Assembly (NCBI RefSeq): GCF_014694385.1
Contig: NZ_JAAOCA010000013.1
Span: 62,001 to 126,000 of the forward strand
DNA: 64,000 nt
Source of the DNA: Pseudomonas typographi
GTDB lineage: Bacteria; Pseudomonadota; Gammaproteobacteria; Pseudomonadales; Pseudomonadaceae
Direction of reading: 5' to 3'
Under the pieces are notes generated by a model. It was not told where the DNA came from. It ran no database searches and saw only the letters and a program-made list of their open reading frames with translations. Position numbers and translations under genes: made by a program. Positions 1 to 6,448 of the stretch are shown piece by piece (the stretch's first letter is position 1; every line of letters starts with the position of its first letter).

Positions 1-100
1 CCTGCGTATCGTCCACTGGTTGCCGCGGGTGGTCAGCGAACTGTCCGGTATCGGCTACCCCACCCGGCCCGGAGCCCCGATCATTGGCATACCCACCTGA
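1..100 (+). CDS. C-terminal end of an unidentified protein (5' truncated by the window edge)
   Basis: The last 32 codons of an open frame enter from the left edge and stop with TGA at 98-100. The tail contains HWLPRVV and ends in IGIPT. That is too little to name a family; a short-chain dehydrogenase C-terminus is conceivable but unsupported. The gene runs in the same direction as the SnoaL-like gene that starts 53 bases later, so the catabolic island probably continues to the left of this window. Confidence 0.5.
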   Translation, partial: LRIVHWLPRVVSELSGIGYPTRPGAPIIGIPT

Positions 101-153
101 ACTCGCCTGCTTGCTTCGCCGGTGTTTGGCTTTTTTTATCAGGGAAGTTGATT

Positions 154-588
154 ATGAAAGACCAGAACTGTCCAGCCTCTGCTGTGCCGACCGCCGAGGC
201 CTCCAAAGCCGTGGTCCGGCATTTTTTTGAAGTATTTTCAAGTGGTGATCTACAGCGCATCGGGCAATGCCTGCACGACGAACTGCGCTGGTGGGTAGCT
301 GGCAGCCTGCCTGGCTTGTCCGGTACTTATGACAAACCGGGAATCTGTACGTTGCTCGGCGGCGTTGCGGCGGCATATGTCGGCGGCGCATTGCCTATGA
401 CCGTGGTGGCGATGATTGCCGAGGGCGACCGCGTGGCTGTGGAGCTGCAATGCCGGGCGACCTTGCACAATGGCCGGGTCTATGCCAACCAATTGCACGT
501 TTCTATCGAACTCTGTGAAGGCAAACTGTGGCGGGTCCGGGAGTATCTGGACACCGCCCATTGCCATGAGATTTTCCTGGCGGCCTGA
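154..588 (+). CDS. SnoaL/NTF2-like small protein (ketosteroid-isomerase-related)
   Basis: A 144-residue protein of the NTF2-like superfamily, a cone-shaped fold used for isomerases, dehydratases and hydrolases acting on hydrophobic ligands. Visible signs are an N-terminal helix with VRHFFEVFSSGDL, a central stretch with GDRVAVELQCRA and the C-terminal REYLDTAHCHEIF, typical of SnoaL-like proteins. ATG 154 is preferred over TTG 148 because AGGGAAG at 141-147 is correctly spaced from it. It is first in a tight plus-strand run with the SDR at 630 and the enoyl-CoA hydratase at 1417. A role as a small isomerase or hydrolase in the terpenoid pathway is inference; the substrate is unknown. Confidence 0.8.
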   Translation: MKDQNCPASAVPTAEASKAVVRHFFEVFSSGDLQRIGQCLHDELRWWVAGSLPGLSGTYDKPGICTLLGGVAAAYVGGALPMTVVAMIAEGDRVAVELQCRATLHNGRVYANQLHVSIELCEGKLWRVREYLDTAHCHEIFLAA

Positions 589-629
589 AGCGGGGCGCCT
601 CCAACAATAACAAGAAGGGAAATATTCCA

Positions 630-1379
630 ATGGCCAGGCTCAAGAATAAAGTGGCGATTATCACTGGCGCCGCGCGTGGCATGGGCGCGGCCCACGCACG
701 AATGTTCGTCGAAGAGGGCGCCAAGGTCGTACTGACCGACTTGGATGAGGCCCAGGGCACGGCTTTGGCTCGCTCCCTGGGCGAGGACAATGCGCTGTTC
801 GTTCATCAGGACGTGACCCGGCTCGAAGACTGGCAGCAAACGGTACACCAGGCACAGCAGCGCTTTGGTGCGATCACTGTGCTGGTCAATAATGCCGGTG
901 TTCTGGGGCCCGTTGCCGGTGTTTGCGAACTGACCGAGGCGGACTACCTTCGCGTGTGTACGATCAACCAGCACGCCGTGTTCTATGGGATGCAAGCGGT
1001 GCTGCCGTCCATGGTCAAGGCGGGCATCGGGTCGATCGTAAATATTTCTTCGATCGCCGGGTTGGTGGCTAACTATGGCTTTCCTAACGTGGGGTACGTG
1101 GCCAGCAAGTTCGCTGTGCGCGGGATGACCAAGGCGGCGGCGGTCGAATATGGGCGATTCAACATCCGCGCCAACTCTGTTCACCCTGGGTTCATCGAGA
1201 CACCGATGATGGTGGAGGCTACCGATGAACAGGGGGGCGATGCGCTGGCCCAGATTCCCTTGGGCCGTATCGCCGAGCCTGAGGAGGTCAGTAACCTGGT
1301 GCTGTTCCTGGCCAGCGATGAAGCCTCTTACATCACCGGTGGCGAGTACTTGGTAGACGCCGGCATGCTTGCCCAATGA
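630..1379 (+). CDS. SDR family NAD(P)-dependent alcohol dehydrogenase
   Basis: A 249-residue classical short-chain dehydrogenase/reductase, the usual length for the family. The cofactor motif TGAARGMG is at residues 12-19, NNAG at 87-90, and the catalytic Ser (140/141), Tyr156 and Lys160 sit in VNISS and YVASK. Asp at the end of the second beta strand (LTDLD) favours NAD over NADP. An AGAAGGG Shine-Dalgarno precedes the ATG. It resembles the second SDR of the window (19919-20665), including the shared GARGMGAAHAR-type N-terminus, so the two may oxidise successive or stereoisomeric alcohols. Likely role: oxidation of a cyclic alcohol to a ketone in the terpenoid pathway; the substrate is inferred from context only. 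Confidence 0.88.
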   Translation: MARLKNKVAIITGAARGMGAAHARMFVEEGAKVVLTDLDEAQGTALARSLGEDNALFVHQDVTRLEDWQQTVHQAQQRFGAITVLVNNAGVLGPVAGVCELTEADYLRVCTINQHAVFYGMQAVLPSMVKAGIGSIVNISSIAGLVANYGFPNVGYVASKFAVRGMTKAAAVEYGRFNIRANSVHPGFIETPMMVEATDEQGGDALAQIPLGRIAEPEEVSNLVLFLASDEASYITGGEYLVDAGMLAQ

Positions 1380-1416
1380 GGTTCTCTCAAGCGCCGACTC
1401 AACAGGAGGCCGACCT

Positions 1417-2286
1417 ATGACTGACGACACCGAGTCAATATTCGCTCATTATCAAACGATTCGCGTCGAACACCGCGGGCCATTGTCCTGGCTTGTGCTC
1501 AACCGGCCGGAAAAAGCCAATGCGCTTTCGAACCAGTTGCTCGATGAGTTCAGTGATGCCTTGCAGCGGCTGAAAACCGCGGGTGGGGCGGTCATCGCAA
1601 TCCGCGGCGAAGGGCGCGGGTTTTCGGCGGGATATGACCTGGATCAAGTAGGTAAGTTGACCAGCGCCAAGGACTCGGTCAGTGATCATGAGCGGTTGCA
1701 GCGTAACCTTGATCGTTACCTGGCCATGTGGGACCACCCCAAGCCCATTATTGCCGCTGTCCACGGCTATTGTTCGGCTGGGGCCACGCAGATGTGCGTG
1801 TACGCCGACATCACGGTGGTCGCTGACAATGCCCGCATCAGCGAGCCCACGGTGCCCATCGGCGGCGGCTACATCGCCCCGCTTTGGGTGCCACTGGTGG
1901 GGCCGAAAAGGGCTAAGGAGTTTGCCTTTGTGCCTGGCAACAGCATTGACGGGCCCACGGCCGTGCAGTGGGGATGGGCCAATCATTGCGTTCCGGCAAG
2001 CGAATTGGTGGCCATCGTTGAAGACCTCGCCCGGCGGATAGCGACCATTGCGCCAGAGGTATTGCGCATCAAGAAACTCTCGATCAACCGCGCGGCCGAG
2101 TCCATGGGCTTTCGCAACGCCAGCAACGCCGCAGCGCAAATGGACACCCTGCTGCATTTTTCCAAGCCCGTGGTCGAGCTGAAAAAGTGGATCGAGGCGG
2201 TTGGGCTCAAACATGCCATAGCACACTATCGCGTTGCACCGACGACGCCCCTGACCGCCGCTACCCAAGATGACCGTGACGATTGA
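1417..2286 (+). CDS. Enoyl-CoA hydratase/isomerase family protein
   Basis: A 289-residue crotonase-fold protein. The N-terminus has the typical WLVLNRPEKANALS signature, followed by the oxyanion-hole segments GEGRGFSAGYDLD and AAVHGYCSAGATQMCVYADI. Family members hydrate, isomerise or cleave acyl-CoA thioesters. ATG 1417 is chosen because AGGAGG at 1404-1409 stands just upstream; the frame is open further upstream but would overlap the SDR gene. At about 290 residues with a basic C-terminal extension it is longer than standard hydratases. It may act on a cyclic CoA intermediate (hydratase or ring-opening hydrolase); the precise reaction cannot be read from sequence. It is last in the plus-strand run 154-2286, before the TetR gene. 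Confidence 0.85.
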   Translation: MTDDTESIFAHYQTIRVEHRGPLSWLVLNRPEKANALSNQLLDEFSDALQRLKTAGGAVIAIRGEGRGFSAGYDLDQVGKLTSAKDSVSDHERLQRNLDRYLAMWDHPKPIIAAVHGYCSAGATQMCVYADITVVADNARISEPTVPIGGGYIAPLWVPLVGPKRAKEFAFVPGNSIDGPTAVQWGWANHCVPASELVAIVEDLARRIATIAPEVLRIKKLSINRAAESMGFRNASNAAAQMDTLLHFSKPVVELKKWIEAVGLKHAIAHYRVAPTTPLTAATQDDRDD

Positions 2287-2305
2287 TGATAGAAACTCAG
2301 CGGCA

Positions 2306-2328
2306 AAACGGTGTTAACATCACCGTTT
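2306..2328. promoter_or_regulatory. Inverted repeat AAACGGTG-N7-CACCGTTT upstream of the TetR gene
   Basis: Perfect 8-base arms (2306-2313 and 2321-2328) flank the spacer TTAACAT between the hydratase stop (2286) and the TetR start (2383). The repeat has the size and symmetry of a TetR-family operator and could mediate autoregulation. No T tract follows, which argues against a simple terminator. It differs from the GTCAAC dyads found elsewhere in the island. Confidence 0.5.
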
Positions 2329-2333
2329 ACTTA

Positions 2334-2358
2334 CAGCGCCGATCACCGCTCGGCGCTG
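2334..2358 (+). promoter_or_regulatory. 9-bp stem-loop in the leader of the TetR gene
   Basis: CAGCGCCGA (2334-2342) and TCGGCGCTG (2350-2358) are perfect complements around a 7-base loop, ending 24 bases before the start codon and just before the AGGAG site. In RNA this would be a stable hairpin next to the ribosome binding site. It could separate expression of the regulator from the upstream operon, by partial termination or mRNA protection; this is inference. Confidence 0.45.
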
Positions 2359-2382
2359 CCGTTCCTAGGAGCAAAGGGTTAT

Positions 2383-3051
2383 ATGGCCGATACCAGCAAT
2401 ATTTCACGGCGACGGCGCGCGGCCCTGGCCGACGGCAGTGCCGAGTATAAGCTCAAGCGTGACGAGTTGGTGCGGGTGGCAGCGATGCTGTTCAAGGACA
2501 AAGGCTATAACGCGACGACGCTCAACGACATCGCCAAAAGTGCCAACCTCGATCGCGCCAGCGTGTACTACTACATCGGCAGCAAGGAGGAGTTTTTCAA
2601 GGAGGTTATCAAAGCAGCGGTCGACCAAAACATTGCCGAGGTCGAGAAGCTGCTGCGCATGCGTTCACTCGACCCGGTGCAAAAGCTCGAAAAACTGATC
2701 GCGCTGTTGATGACCTCCTATGACGAATGCTACCCCTACATGTATGTGTACATACAGGAGCAAATGCACATCGTCGCCGAGGAAGGCACGACCTGGGCGC
2801 AAAACATGGCTCAGCAGACCCATCGATTCGAAAAGGCCGCATTGGCCCTCATCGACCAGGGCATTGCCAAAGGTCTGCTGCGCGATGACGTGGTACCGGT
2901 GCTGGCTGCCAACGCCATGTTTGGCATGCTCAATTGGACCCACCGCTGGCACAAGCCGGAGGGCCGGTACGGCGCCGCGGAAATCGCGAGCACGTTTTCC
3001 AAGATATTTCTCGATGGCATGAAGGCCGGAGCGGCGCGCTCCGGCAGATAA
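2383..3051 (+). CDS. TetR/AcrR family transcriptional regulator
   Basis: A 222-residue TetR-type repressor. A basic N-terminal tail (SRRRRAAL) precedes the helix-turn-helix, where ATTLNDIAKSANLDRASVYYYIGSK around residues 45-70 carries the family hallmarks. The ligand domain ends with NWTHRWHKPEGR, a pattern seen in TetR regulators of CoA-ester and steroid catabolism (KstR2-like). Start ATG 2383 is preceded by AGGAG at 2367-2371; the open frame upstream runs through the stem-loop and is unlikely to be translated. As the only TetR gene in the island it is the candidate binder of the repeated GTCAAC-N6-GTTGAC dyads, but nothing in the sequence proves this. The 3' end overlaps a strong hairpin. 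Confidence 0.88.
   Translation: MADTSNISRRRRAALADGSAEYKLKRDELVRVAAMLFKDKGYNATTLNDIAKSANLDRASVYYYIGSKEEFFKEVIKAAVDQNIAEVEKLLRMRSLDPVQKLEKLIALLMTSYDECYPYMYVYIQEQMHIVAEEGTTWAQNMAQQTHRFEKAALALIDQGIAKGLLRDDVVPVLAANAMFGMLNWTHRWHKPEGRYGAAEIASTFSKIFLDGMKAGAARSGR
3025..3045. terminator. GC-rich hairpin at the end of the TetR gene (terminator-like)
   Basis: GCCGGAGCG and CGCTCCGGC form a perfect 9-bp stem with a 3-base loop, lying within the last codons of the TetR gene and facing the convergent flavin reductase gene that ends at 3076. No T run follows, so termination would be weak or factor-assisted. Confidence 0.4.
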
Positions 3052-3075
3052 GGCGAGCGCGCGCCGGCGCAGCGA

Positions 3076-3627
3076 TCAAACGCTGGTTGCGCTTCGTTCG
3101 AGCGGTGAGGCAAGCCCCAAGGGTGTGAACTGCCCGTAGCTGCCCTGAAAGAATACCAGGGGCAGGCCGCCTTGCTCGATCTCCAGATCATGAACCCGGC
3201 CCACCACGATATAGTGGTCGCCAGCTTCGTGGACCGCATGTAGATCACAATCGACCCACGCCACACTGTGTTCAATGATGGGCGAGCCTAGCGGGGAGAG
3301 CCGGTAGGCGGTGCCTTCGAACTTGTCCGCGGCCTTGGAGGCCAGCCGGCGGCAAACGTCCTCCTGGTCGGCACCGAGGATATTGACGCAAAACTTTCCC
3401 GCTTGCTGAATCTTCGGCCAACTGGCCGAACTGCGGTCGGGCAGAAAAGCCACCAGCGGCGGGTCGAGCGAGGCAGAGGTGAACGACCCTACCACCATGG
3501 CGGCGGGCTGATCATGTGCCTGCAGCGCCGTCACGACACAAACACCCGTGGGGTATTGGCCCAACACCTGGCGAAAGCGTTTTGGATCGATCAAGTCGGT
3601 TTCTGGGGATGGTGCCTGAAGGGTCAT
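3076..3627 (-). CDS. Flavin reductase domain protein (FMN reductase partner of a two-component monooxygenase)
   Basis: A 183-residue member of the flavin reductase-like (DIM6/NTAB, HpaC-type) family, which uses NAD(P)H to reduce free FMN or FAD for a partner oxygenase. The N-terminus has FRQVLGQYPTGVCVVTA, then VVGSFTSASLDPPLVAF and WPKIQQAGKFCVNIL, all typical flavin-binding segments. ATG 3627 is preceded on the minus strand by GGAG. The gene lies directly downstream of the luciferase-family monooxygenase (3691-4845) on the same strand, 63 bases apart, separated by a hairpin. The natural assignment is the reductase half of that pair; it may also feed the diketocamphane-like enzyme at 8320, which has no reductase of its own nearby. 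Confidence 0.88.
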   Translation of the reverse strand: MTLQAPSPETDLIDPKRFRQVLGQYPTGVCVVTALQAHDQPAAMVVGSFTSASLDPPLVAFLPDRSSASWPKIQQAGKFCVNILGADQEDVCRRLASKAADKFEGTAYRLSPLGSPIIEHSVAWVDCDLHAVHEAGDHYIVVGRVHDLEIEQGGLPLVFFQGSYGQFTPLGLASPLERSATSV

Positions 3628-3658
3628 ATCGATCTCCGGGTGCGAAGCATGCGCAGTT

Positions 3659-3675
3659 GGCCCCTAAAAGGGGCC
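3659..3675 (-). other. Intercistronic hairpin GGCCCCT-AAA-AGGGGCC
   Basis: A perfect 7-bp stem with a 3-base loop between the monooxygenase stop (3691) and the flavin reductase start (3627). There is no T tract. It may stabilise the upstream part of the message or attenuate transcription, giving more oxygenase than reductase; function is inferred. Confidence 0.45.
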
Positions 3676-3690
3676 GGCCGCGTGCTGGGT

Positions 3691-4845
3691 TCATGCAAAA
3701 ATGCCGTCGCTGCCTTTGGAGGCGAAGCGTGGCGCCACCAGGCTGGCAAACTTTTCGAGTTCTTCGTTGTTTTGGTCAGGGTTCAAATGGCCCTGGCCGA
3801 ACATGAGAAAGAGCTCCTGGAAGCCGAGGCGGTCGTGGGCTTCGCCTATGCGGTCGGCGATTTCGTCCGCCGAGCCAATCAGCACGTTTGGCATCCGCTG
3901 GCCGAACGGGATAAACCATTTGTCCCAGAACCATTTATGTTCGGCCATCAGATCACGCGCTTTGCCTTTGTCGGAGGTGAGCATGAGAAACCCGCCCCAG
4001 GCGGCGATGTCTTCCCGGGCCAAATCGTTGCCTGCTGCTTTGGCGCTTTCGCTATAGCGCTTCCAGAGTGCCTCGCAAAAATCCAGGTCGCCTGACAGCA
4101 CGATCGGCTTACCTCCCTCGCGGGCCCAGAAGTCCACCGTCTTCATGCTGCCCGCAAAGCCGCCATAGATCTTCGGGTAGGGCTTCTGGTAACACAGCGG
4201 GGCGATGCCAATCTTGCGAACGATGCCATCGGCGTCCATCCCCTTGCCGAATTCCGCGTAGGCGGGGTGCCCTGCCGAGCCGCCATTAGGCGGGAACTGC
4301 CAATGCTTGCCTTGGTGGCTGAACACGTCATGGGTCCAGGCTTTTTTGATCACCTGCAGGGATTCTTCAAAGATTTCGCGGTTCAGGTCGTCTATTGCGT
4401 CTTTGGACTTGACCATGTCGACCGTGGTGGCCGATACGCCACGGATCGCAGCATAGGCATCTACCCAACGGGCATGGTAGCCGCGGGTGAAGCCGACGAA
4501 CAGGCGGCCCTGCAGCATATGGTCTAGCGTGGCGATTTCTTCGGCGATGCGCACCGGGTTATGGGTAGGCAGTGTGTAGCCCATGATCCCGGCCTTCAGG
4601 CGCTTGGAATGCATGCCCACGAACAGGCTGAACATGCCGGGGTGGTTGTTGATTTCAAAGCCTTCGATCTGCAGATGATGTTCGGGCTGGCAGTACCCCG
4701 CATAGCCAAGGTCATCAGCCAGGCGCACATAGTCTTTCACCTCATTCAAAAAACGCTGGTAAAGCTCGGGGCGCTGCCCGGCCATACCCGCCTCTATCTC
4801 ATAACGGCGCCCGATAACGCCTGTCTGCATCAGGTTGAATTTCAT
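3691..4845 (-). CDS. Luciferase-like (LLM class) flavin-dependent monooxygenase
   Basis: A 384-residue bacterial-luciferase-fold oxygenase that would use FMNH2 from a separate reductase. Visible family features are the N-terminal MKFNLMQTG strand, YCQPEHHLQ, a TLPTHNPVRIAEEIATLDHMLQGR segment with the family Asp-His, and GFTRGYHARW. Start ATG 4845 follows GGAG on the minus strand; the upstream extension in the same frame runs into the operator region. It is divergent from the 5010 operon, and both promoters carry the GTCAAC dyads. No classical FAD Baeyer-Villiger monooxygenase is present in the window, so this enzyme plus the reductase at 3076 could do the second ring oxidation, a step done by OTEMO in camphor breakdown; this is inference. 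Confidence 0.87.
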   Translation of the reverse strand: MKFNLMQTGVIGRRYEIEAGMAGQRPELYQRFLNEVKDYVRLADDLGYAGYCQPEHHLQIEGFEINNHPGMFSLFVGMHSKRLKAGIMGYTLPTHNPVRIAEEIATLDHMLQGRLFVGFTRGYHARWVDAYAAIRGVSATTVDMVKSKDAIDDLNREIFEESLQVIKKAWTHDVFSHQGKHWQFPPNGGSAGHPAYAEFGKGMDADGIVRKIGIAPLCYQKPYPKIYGGFAGSMKTVDFWAREGGKPIVLSGDLDFCEALWKRYSESAKAAGNDLAREDIAAWGGFLMLTSDKGKARDLMAEHKWFWDKWFIPFGQRMPNVLIGSADEIADRIGEAHDRLGFQELFLMFGQGHLNPDQNNEELEKFASLVAPRFASKGSDGIFA

Positions 4846-4876
4846 TTTTATTCTCCGTTTCTTGGCTTGTGCGGCA

Positions 4877-4905
4877 ATCATGCGATGCCGTCTCGGCCAT
4901 GTCAA
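4877..4905 (-). promoter_or_regulatory. Predicted sigma70 promoter for the 3691-4845 monooxygenase
   Basis: On the minus strand TTGACA (complement of 4900-4905) and CATGAT (complement of 4877-4882) are 17 bases apart. The -35 box lies inside operator A, so a bound repressor would block polymerase. Confidence 0.5.
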
Positions 4906-4918
4906 CGTACATGTTGAT
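4901..4918. promoter_or_regulatory. Operator A: GTCAAC-GTACAT-GTTGAT
   Basis: An 18-bp dyad with 6-base arms (one mismatch at the outer position) and a 6-base spacer. It overlaps the minus-strand -35 box of the 3691-4845 monooxygenase. The same pattern recurs at 4973, 8172, 25336 and 25413, always between genes. Confidence 0.7.
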
Positions 4919-4932
4919 CATTGTAAATATCG

Positions 4933-4950
4933 TTCCACACTCATGTTGAC
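4933..4950. promoter_or_regulatory. Operator B (degenerate): TTCCAC-ACTCAT-GTTGAC
   Basis: The right arm is perfect, the left arm keeps four of six consensus bases. The right arm supplies the -35 box of the plus-strand promoter for the 5010 operon. Centre-to-centre spacing is 32 bp to operator A and 40 bp to operator C. Confidence 0.4.
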
Positions 4951-4974
4951 TACGGCGATTTACGATCCTATTAT
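4946..4974 (+). promoter_or_regulatory. Predicted sigma70 promoter for the 5010-8131 operon
   Basis: TTGACT (4946-4951) and TATTAT (4969-4974) are separated by exactly 17 bases, a near-consensus promoter. The -35 lies in operator B and the -10 and expected start site run into operator C, which is ideal for repression by occlusion. Confidence 0.65.
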
Positions 4975-4990
4975 CAACTCCTGTGTTGAC
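4973..4990. promoter_or_regulatory. Operator C: ATCAAC-TCCTGT-GTTGAC
   Basis: An 18-bp dyad with one arm mismatch at the outer base. It covers the predicted transcription start of the 5010 operon and ends 19 bases before the ATG, just before the GGAG Shine-Dalgarno. Confidence 0.7.
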
Positions 4991-5009
4991 AACTGGAGCA
5001 TAAGAACAA

Positions 5010-5489
5010 ATGACTCAGCCCGTGGATTTGCAAAGTCTTTTGGCGCGTTTACAGCGCCTGGAAGCCGCGGAAGCCATCCGCACCTTGATCTATGATTACG
5101 CCTTTCACCTGGACATGAACCATCCGCAGCAGCTGGGTGAGCTCTTCGTGGAAGACTGTGAAATTTCCTACGCACCCAATTTCGGTGCCGTCGGGCGTGA
5201 GGCATATGCCAAGACCCTGGACGGCATTGGCAGCTACTTTGTCGCTACCAGCCATCATGTGTCGAACATCGTCATTGAGTTTACGAGTGATGAAGCTGCA
5301 CGCGTACGCTCGGTGGTTTACGCCTGGCATCGGTACAGCCGCGAACGGCCAGACAGCTATGTGTGGGGGCAGTACCGCGACGACGTGGTGAAAGTCGATG
5401 GCGTGTGGCGCTTTCGCAAACGGGTGCTGTGCAATGCCGGCTCCCAAGATTTCCACGTCAAGGAAGCCAACCCCATTGGCCGTGCCTGA
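5010..5489 (+). CDS. SnoaL-like/NTF2-like protein (dehydratase- or isomerase-type fold)
   Basis: A 159-residue NTF2-like protein. The N-terminal pattern RLQRLEAAEAIRTLIYDYAFHLD is typical of the SnoaL_4/scytalone-dehydratase-like branch, followed by LFVEDCEISY and a C-terminal half with YAWHRYSRERPDSYVWGQYRDDVVKVDGVWRF. It is the first gene of the operon 5010-8131 (with an enoyl-CoA hydratase and an acyl-CoA ligase). ATG 5010 follows GGAG at about 4995. Members of this branch act as small dehydratases, isomerases or hydrolases. In a lactone-forming pathway it could assist lactone opening or elimination; no specific reaction is claimed. Confidence 0.82.
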   Translation: MTQPVDLQSLLARLQRLEAAEAIRTLIYDYAFHLDMNHPQQLGELFVEDCEISYAPNFGAVGREAYAKTLDGIGSYFVATSHHVSNIVIEFTSDEAARVRSVVYAWHRYSRERPDSYVWGQYRDDVVKVDGVWRFRKRVLCNAGSQDFHVKEANPIGRA

Positions 5490-5511
5490 CCGAACCGAGT
5501 GAGACTTAACC

Positions 5512-6282
5512 ATGGCAGATATCGAATTTTACAAAGATGGCCACGTGGCCTTCGTGCGGCTTAACCGCCCCAAGTCGCTGAACGCCATCAGCGATACAAT
5601 GGACCAATCGCTCCATGCGGCGTGGCACGAAATCAACAGCGACCCGGATATCTGGGTCGCTGTTCTGAGCGCCGAGGGCGAGCGCGCATTCTGTGTTGGC
5701 GCAGACGTGACCGCAGGGACCGAACGCACGTCCCGCATGGCGCTGGCTGGCGGCTTGACCGGCATCGGCGGCCCCTTGGTGACATTGACCAAGCCCCTGA
5801 TAGCAGCCGTTCAGGGGTATGTGCTGGGGGGAGGGTTCGAGTTGGCGATGTGCGCCGATATCATCATCGCAGCCGAGTCGGCGGTGTTTGCTGTACCAGA
5901 AACCAAGGCGGGAATCATTGGTGAATGCGGCGTGCTGCATCGGGCGGTTCGCCAGCTTCCGCAGCGCGTGGCGATGGCGATGATCCTCACCGGAGACCGG
6001 CTACCTGCCGAAGACGCGCTCAAGTATGGCCTGGTCAACGAGGTGGTGCCCTTCAGCGAGCTTGAAGCGGCCACCGCACGTTGGGCCGCTAAAGTGCTGC
6101 AGGCCTCACCGTTGGCTAACCAGGCCGCCAAACAGGCCGCCATCCATGGTCTGACCTTGTCGCTTAACGCAGCACTTGGCACACGGTATGAACCCATAGA
6201 AGCTTATGCAGGCAGTGGTGACCGCCTGGAAGGGCGTTTGGCTTTCCAGGAGAAACGCTTGCCACAGTGGACCGGCAGATGA
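5512..6282 (+). CDS. Enoyl-CoA hydratase/isomerase family protein
   Basis: A 256-residue crotonase, the normal family length. Motifs: VAFVRLNRPKSLNAIS near the N-terminus, the oxyanion-hole segments GERAFCVGADVT and AAVQGYVLGGGFELAMCADI, and EDALKYGLVNEVVP toward the C-terminus. It lies 22 bases behind the SnoaL-like gene and 166 bases before the acyl-CoA ligase start, all in the same direction. It probably hydrates or rearranges the CoA ester made by that ligase. Which double bond is attacked cannot be told from sequence. Confidence 0.87.
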   Translation: MADIEFYKDGHVAFVRLNRPKSLNAISDTMDQSLHAAWHEINSDPDIWVAVLSAEGERAFCVGADVTAGTERTSRMALAGGLTGIGGPLVTLTKPLIAAVQGYVLGGGFELAMCADIIIAAESAVFAVPETKAGIIGECGVLHRAVRQLPQRVAMAMILTGDRLPAEDALKYGLVNEVVPFSELEAATARWAAKVLQASPLANQAAKQAAIHGLTLSLNAALGTRYEPIEAYAGSGDRLEGRLAFQEKRLPQWTGR

Positions 6283-6448
6283 GCGGTGCGGCGCCTACGC
6301 AGCCACCGGCGTAGCCTAGGTTGCCCCGGCACCCATGGCCCTTCACGGGGACGTATAACCTGCACGGCAGTCTTCGGTTACTCCAATAACAATAATCAGG
6401 GTGTCGGCCTTTCAAGGCTCATGTACACCCCCTCTGGAGCAATGCGAC

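Noticed and set aside
118..137. Possible terminator GCC-N7-GGC followed by seven T residues before the SnoaL-like gene
   Set aside because: Only three base pairs can form in the stem; the T run alone is not enough.
480..1430. A 316-codon minus-strand open frame opposite the SDR gene
   Set aside because: It is antisense to a well-supported SDR, has no recognisable motif and reads as a GC-rich shadow.
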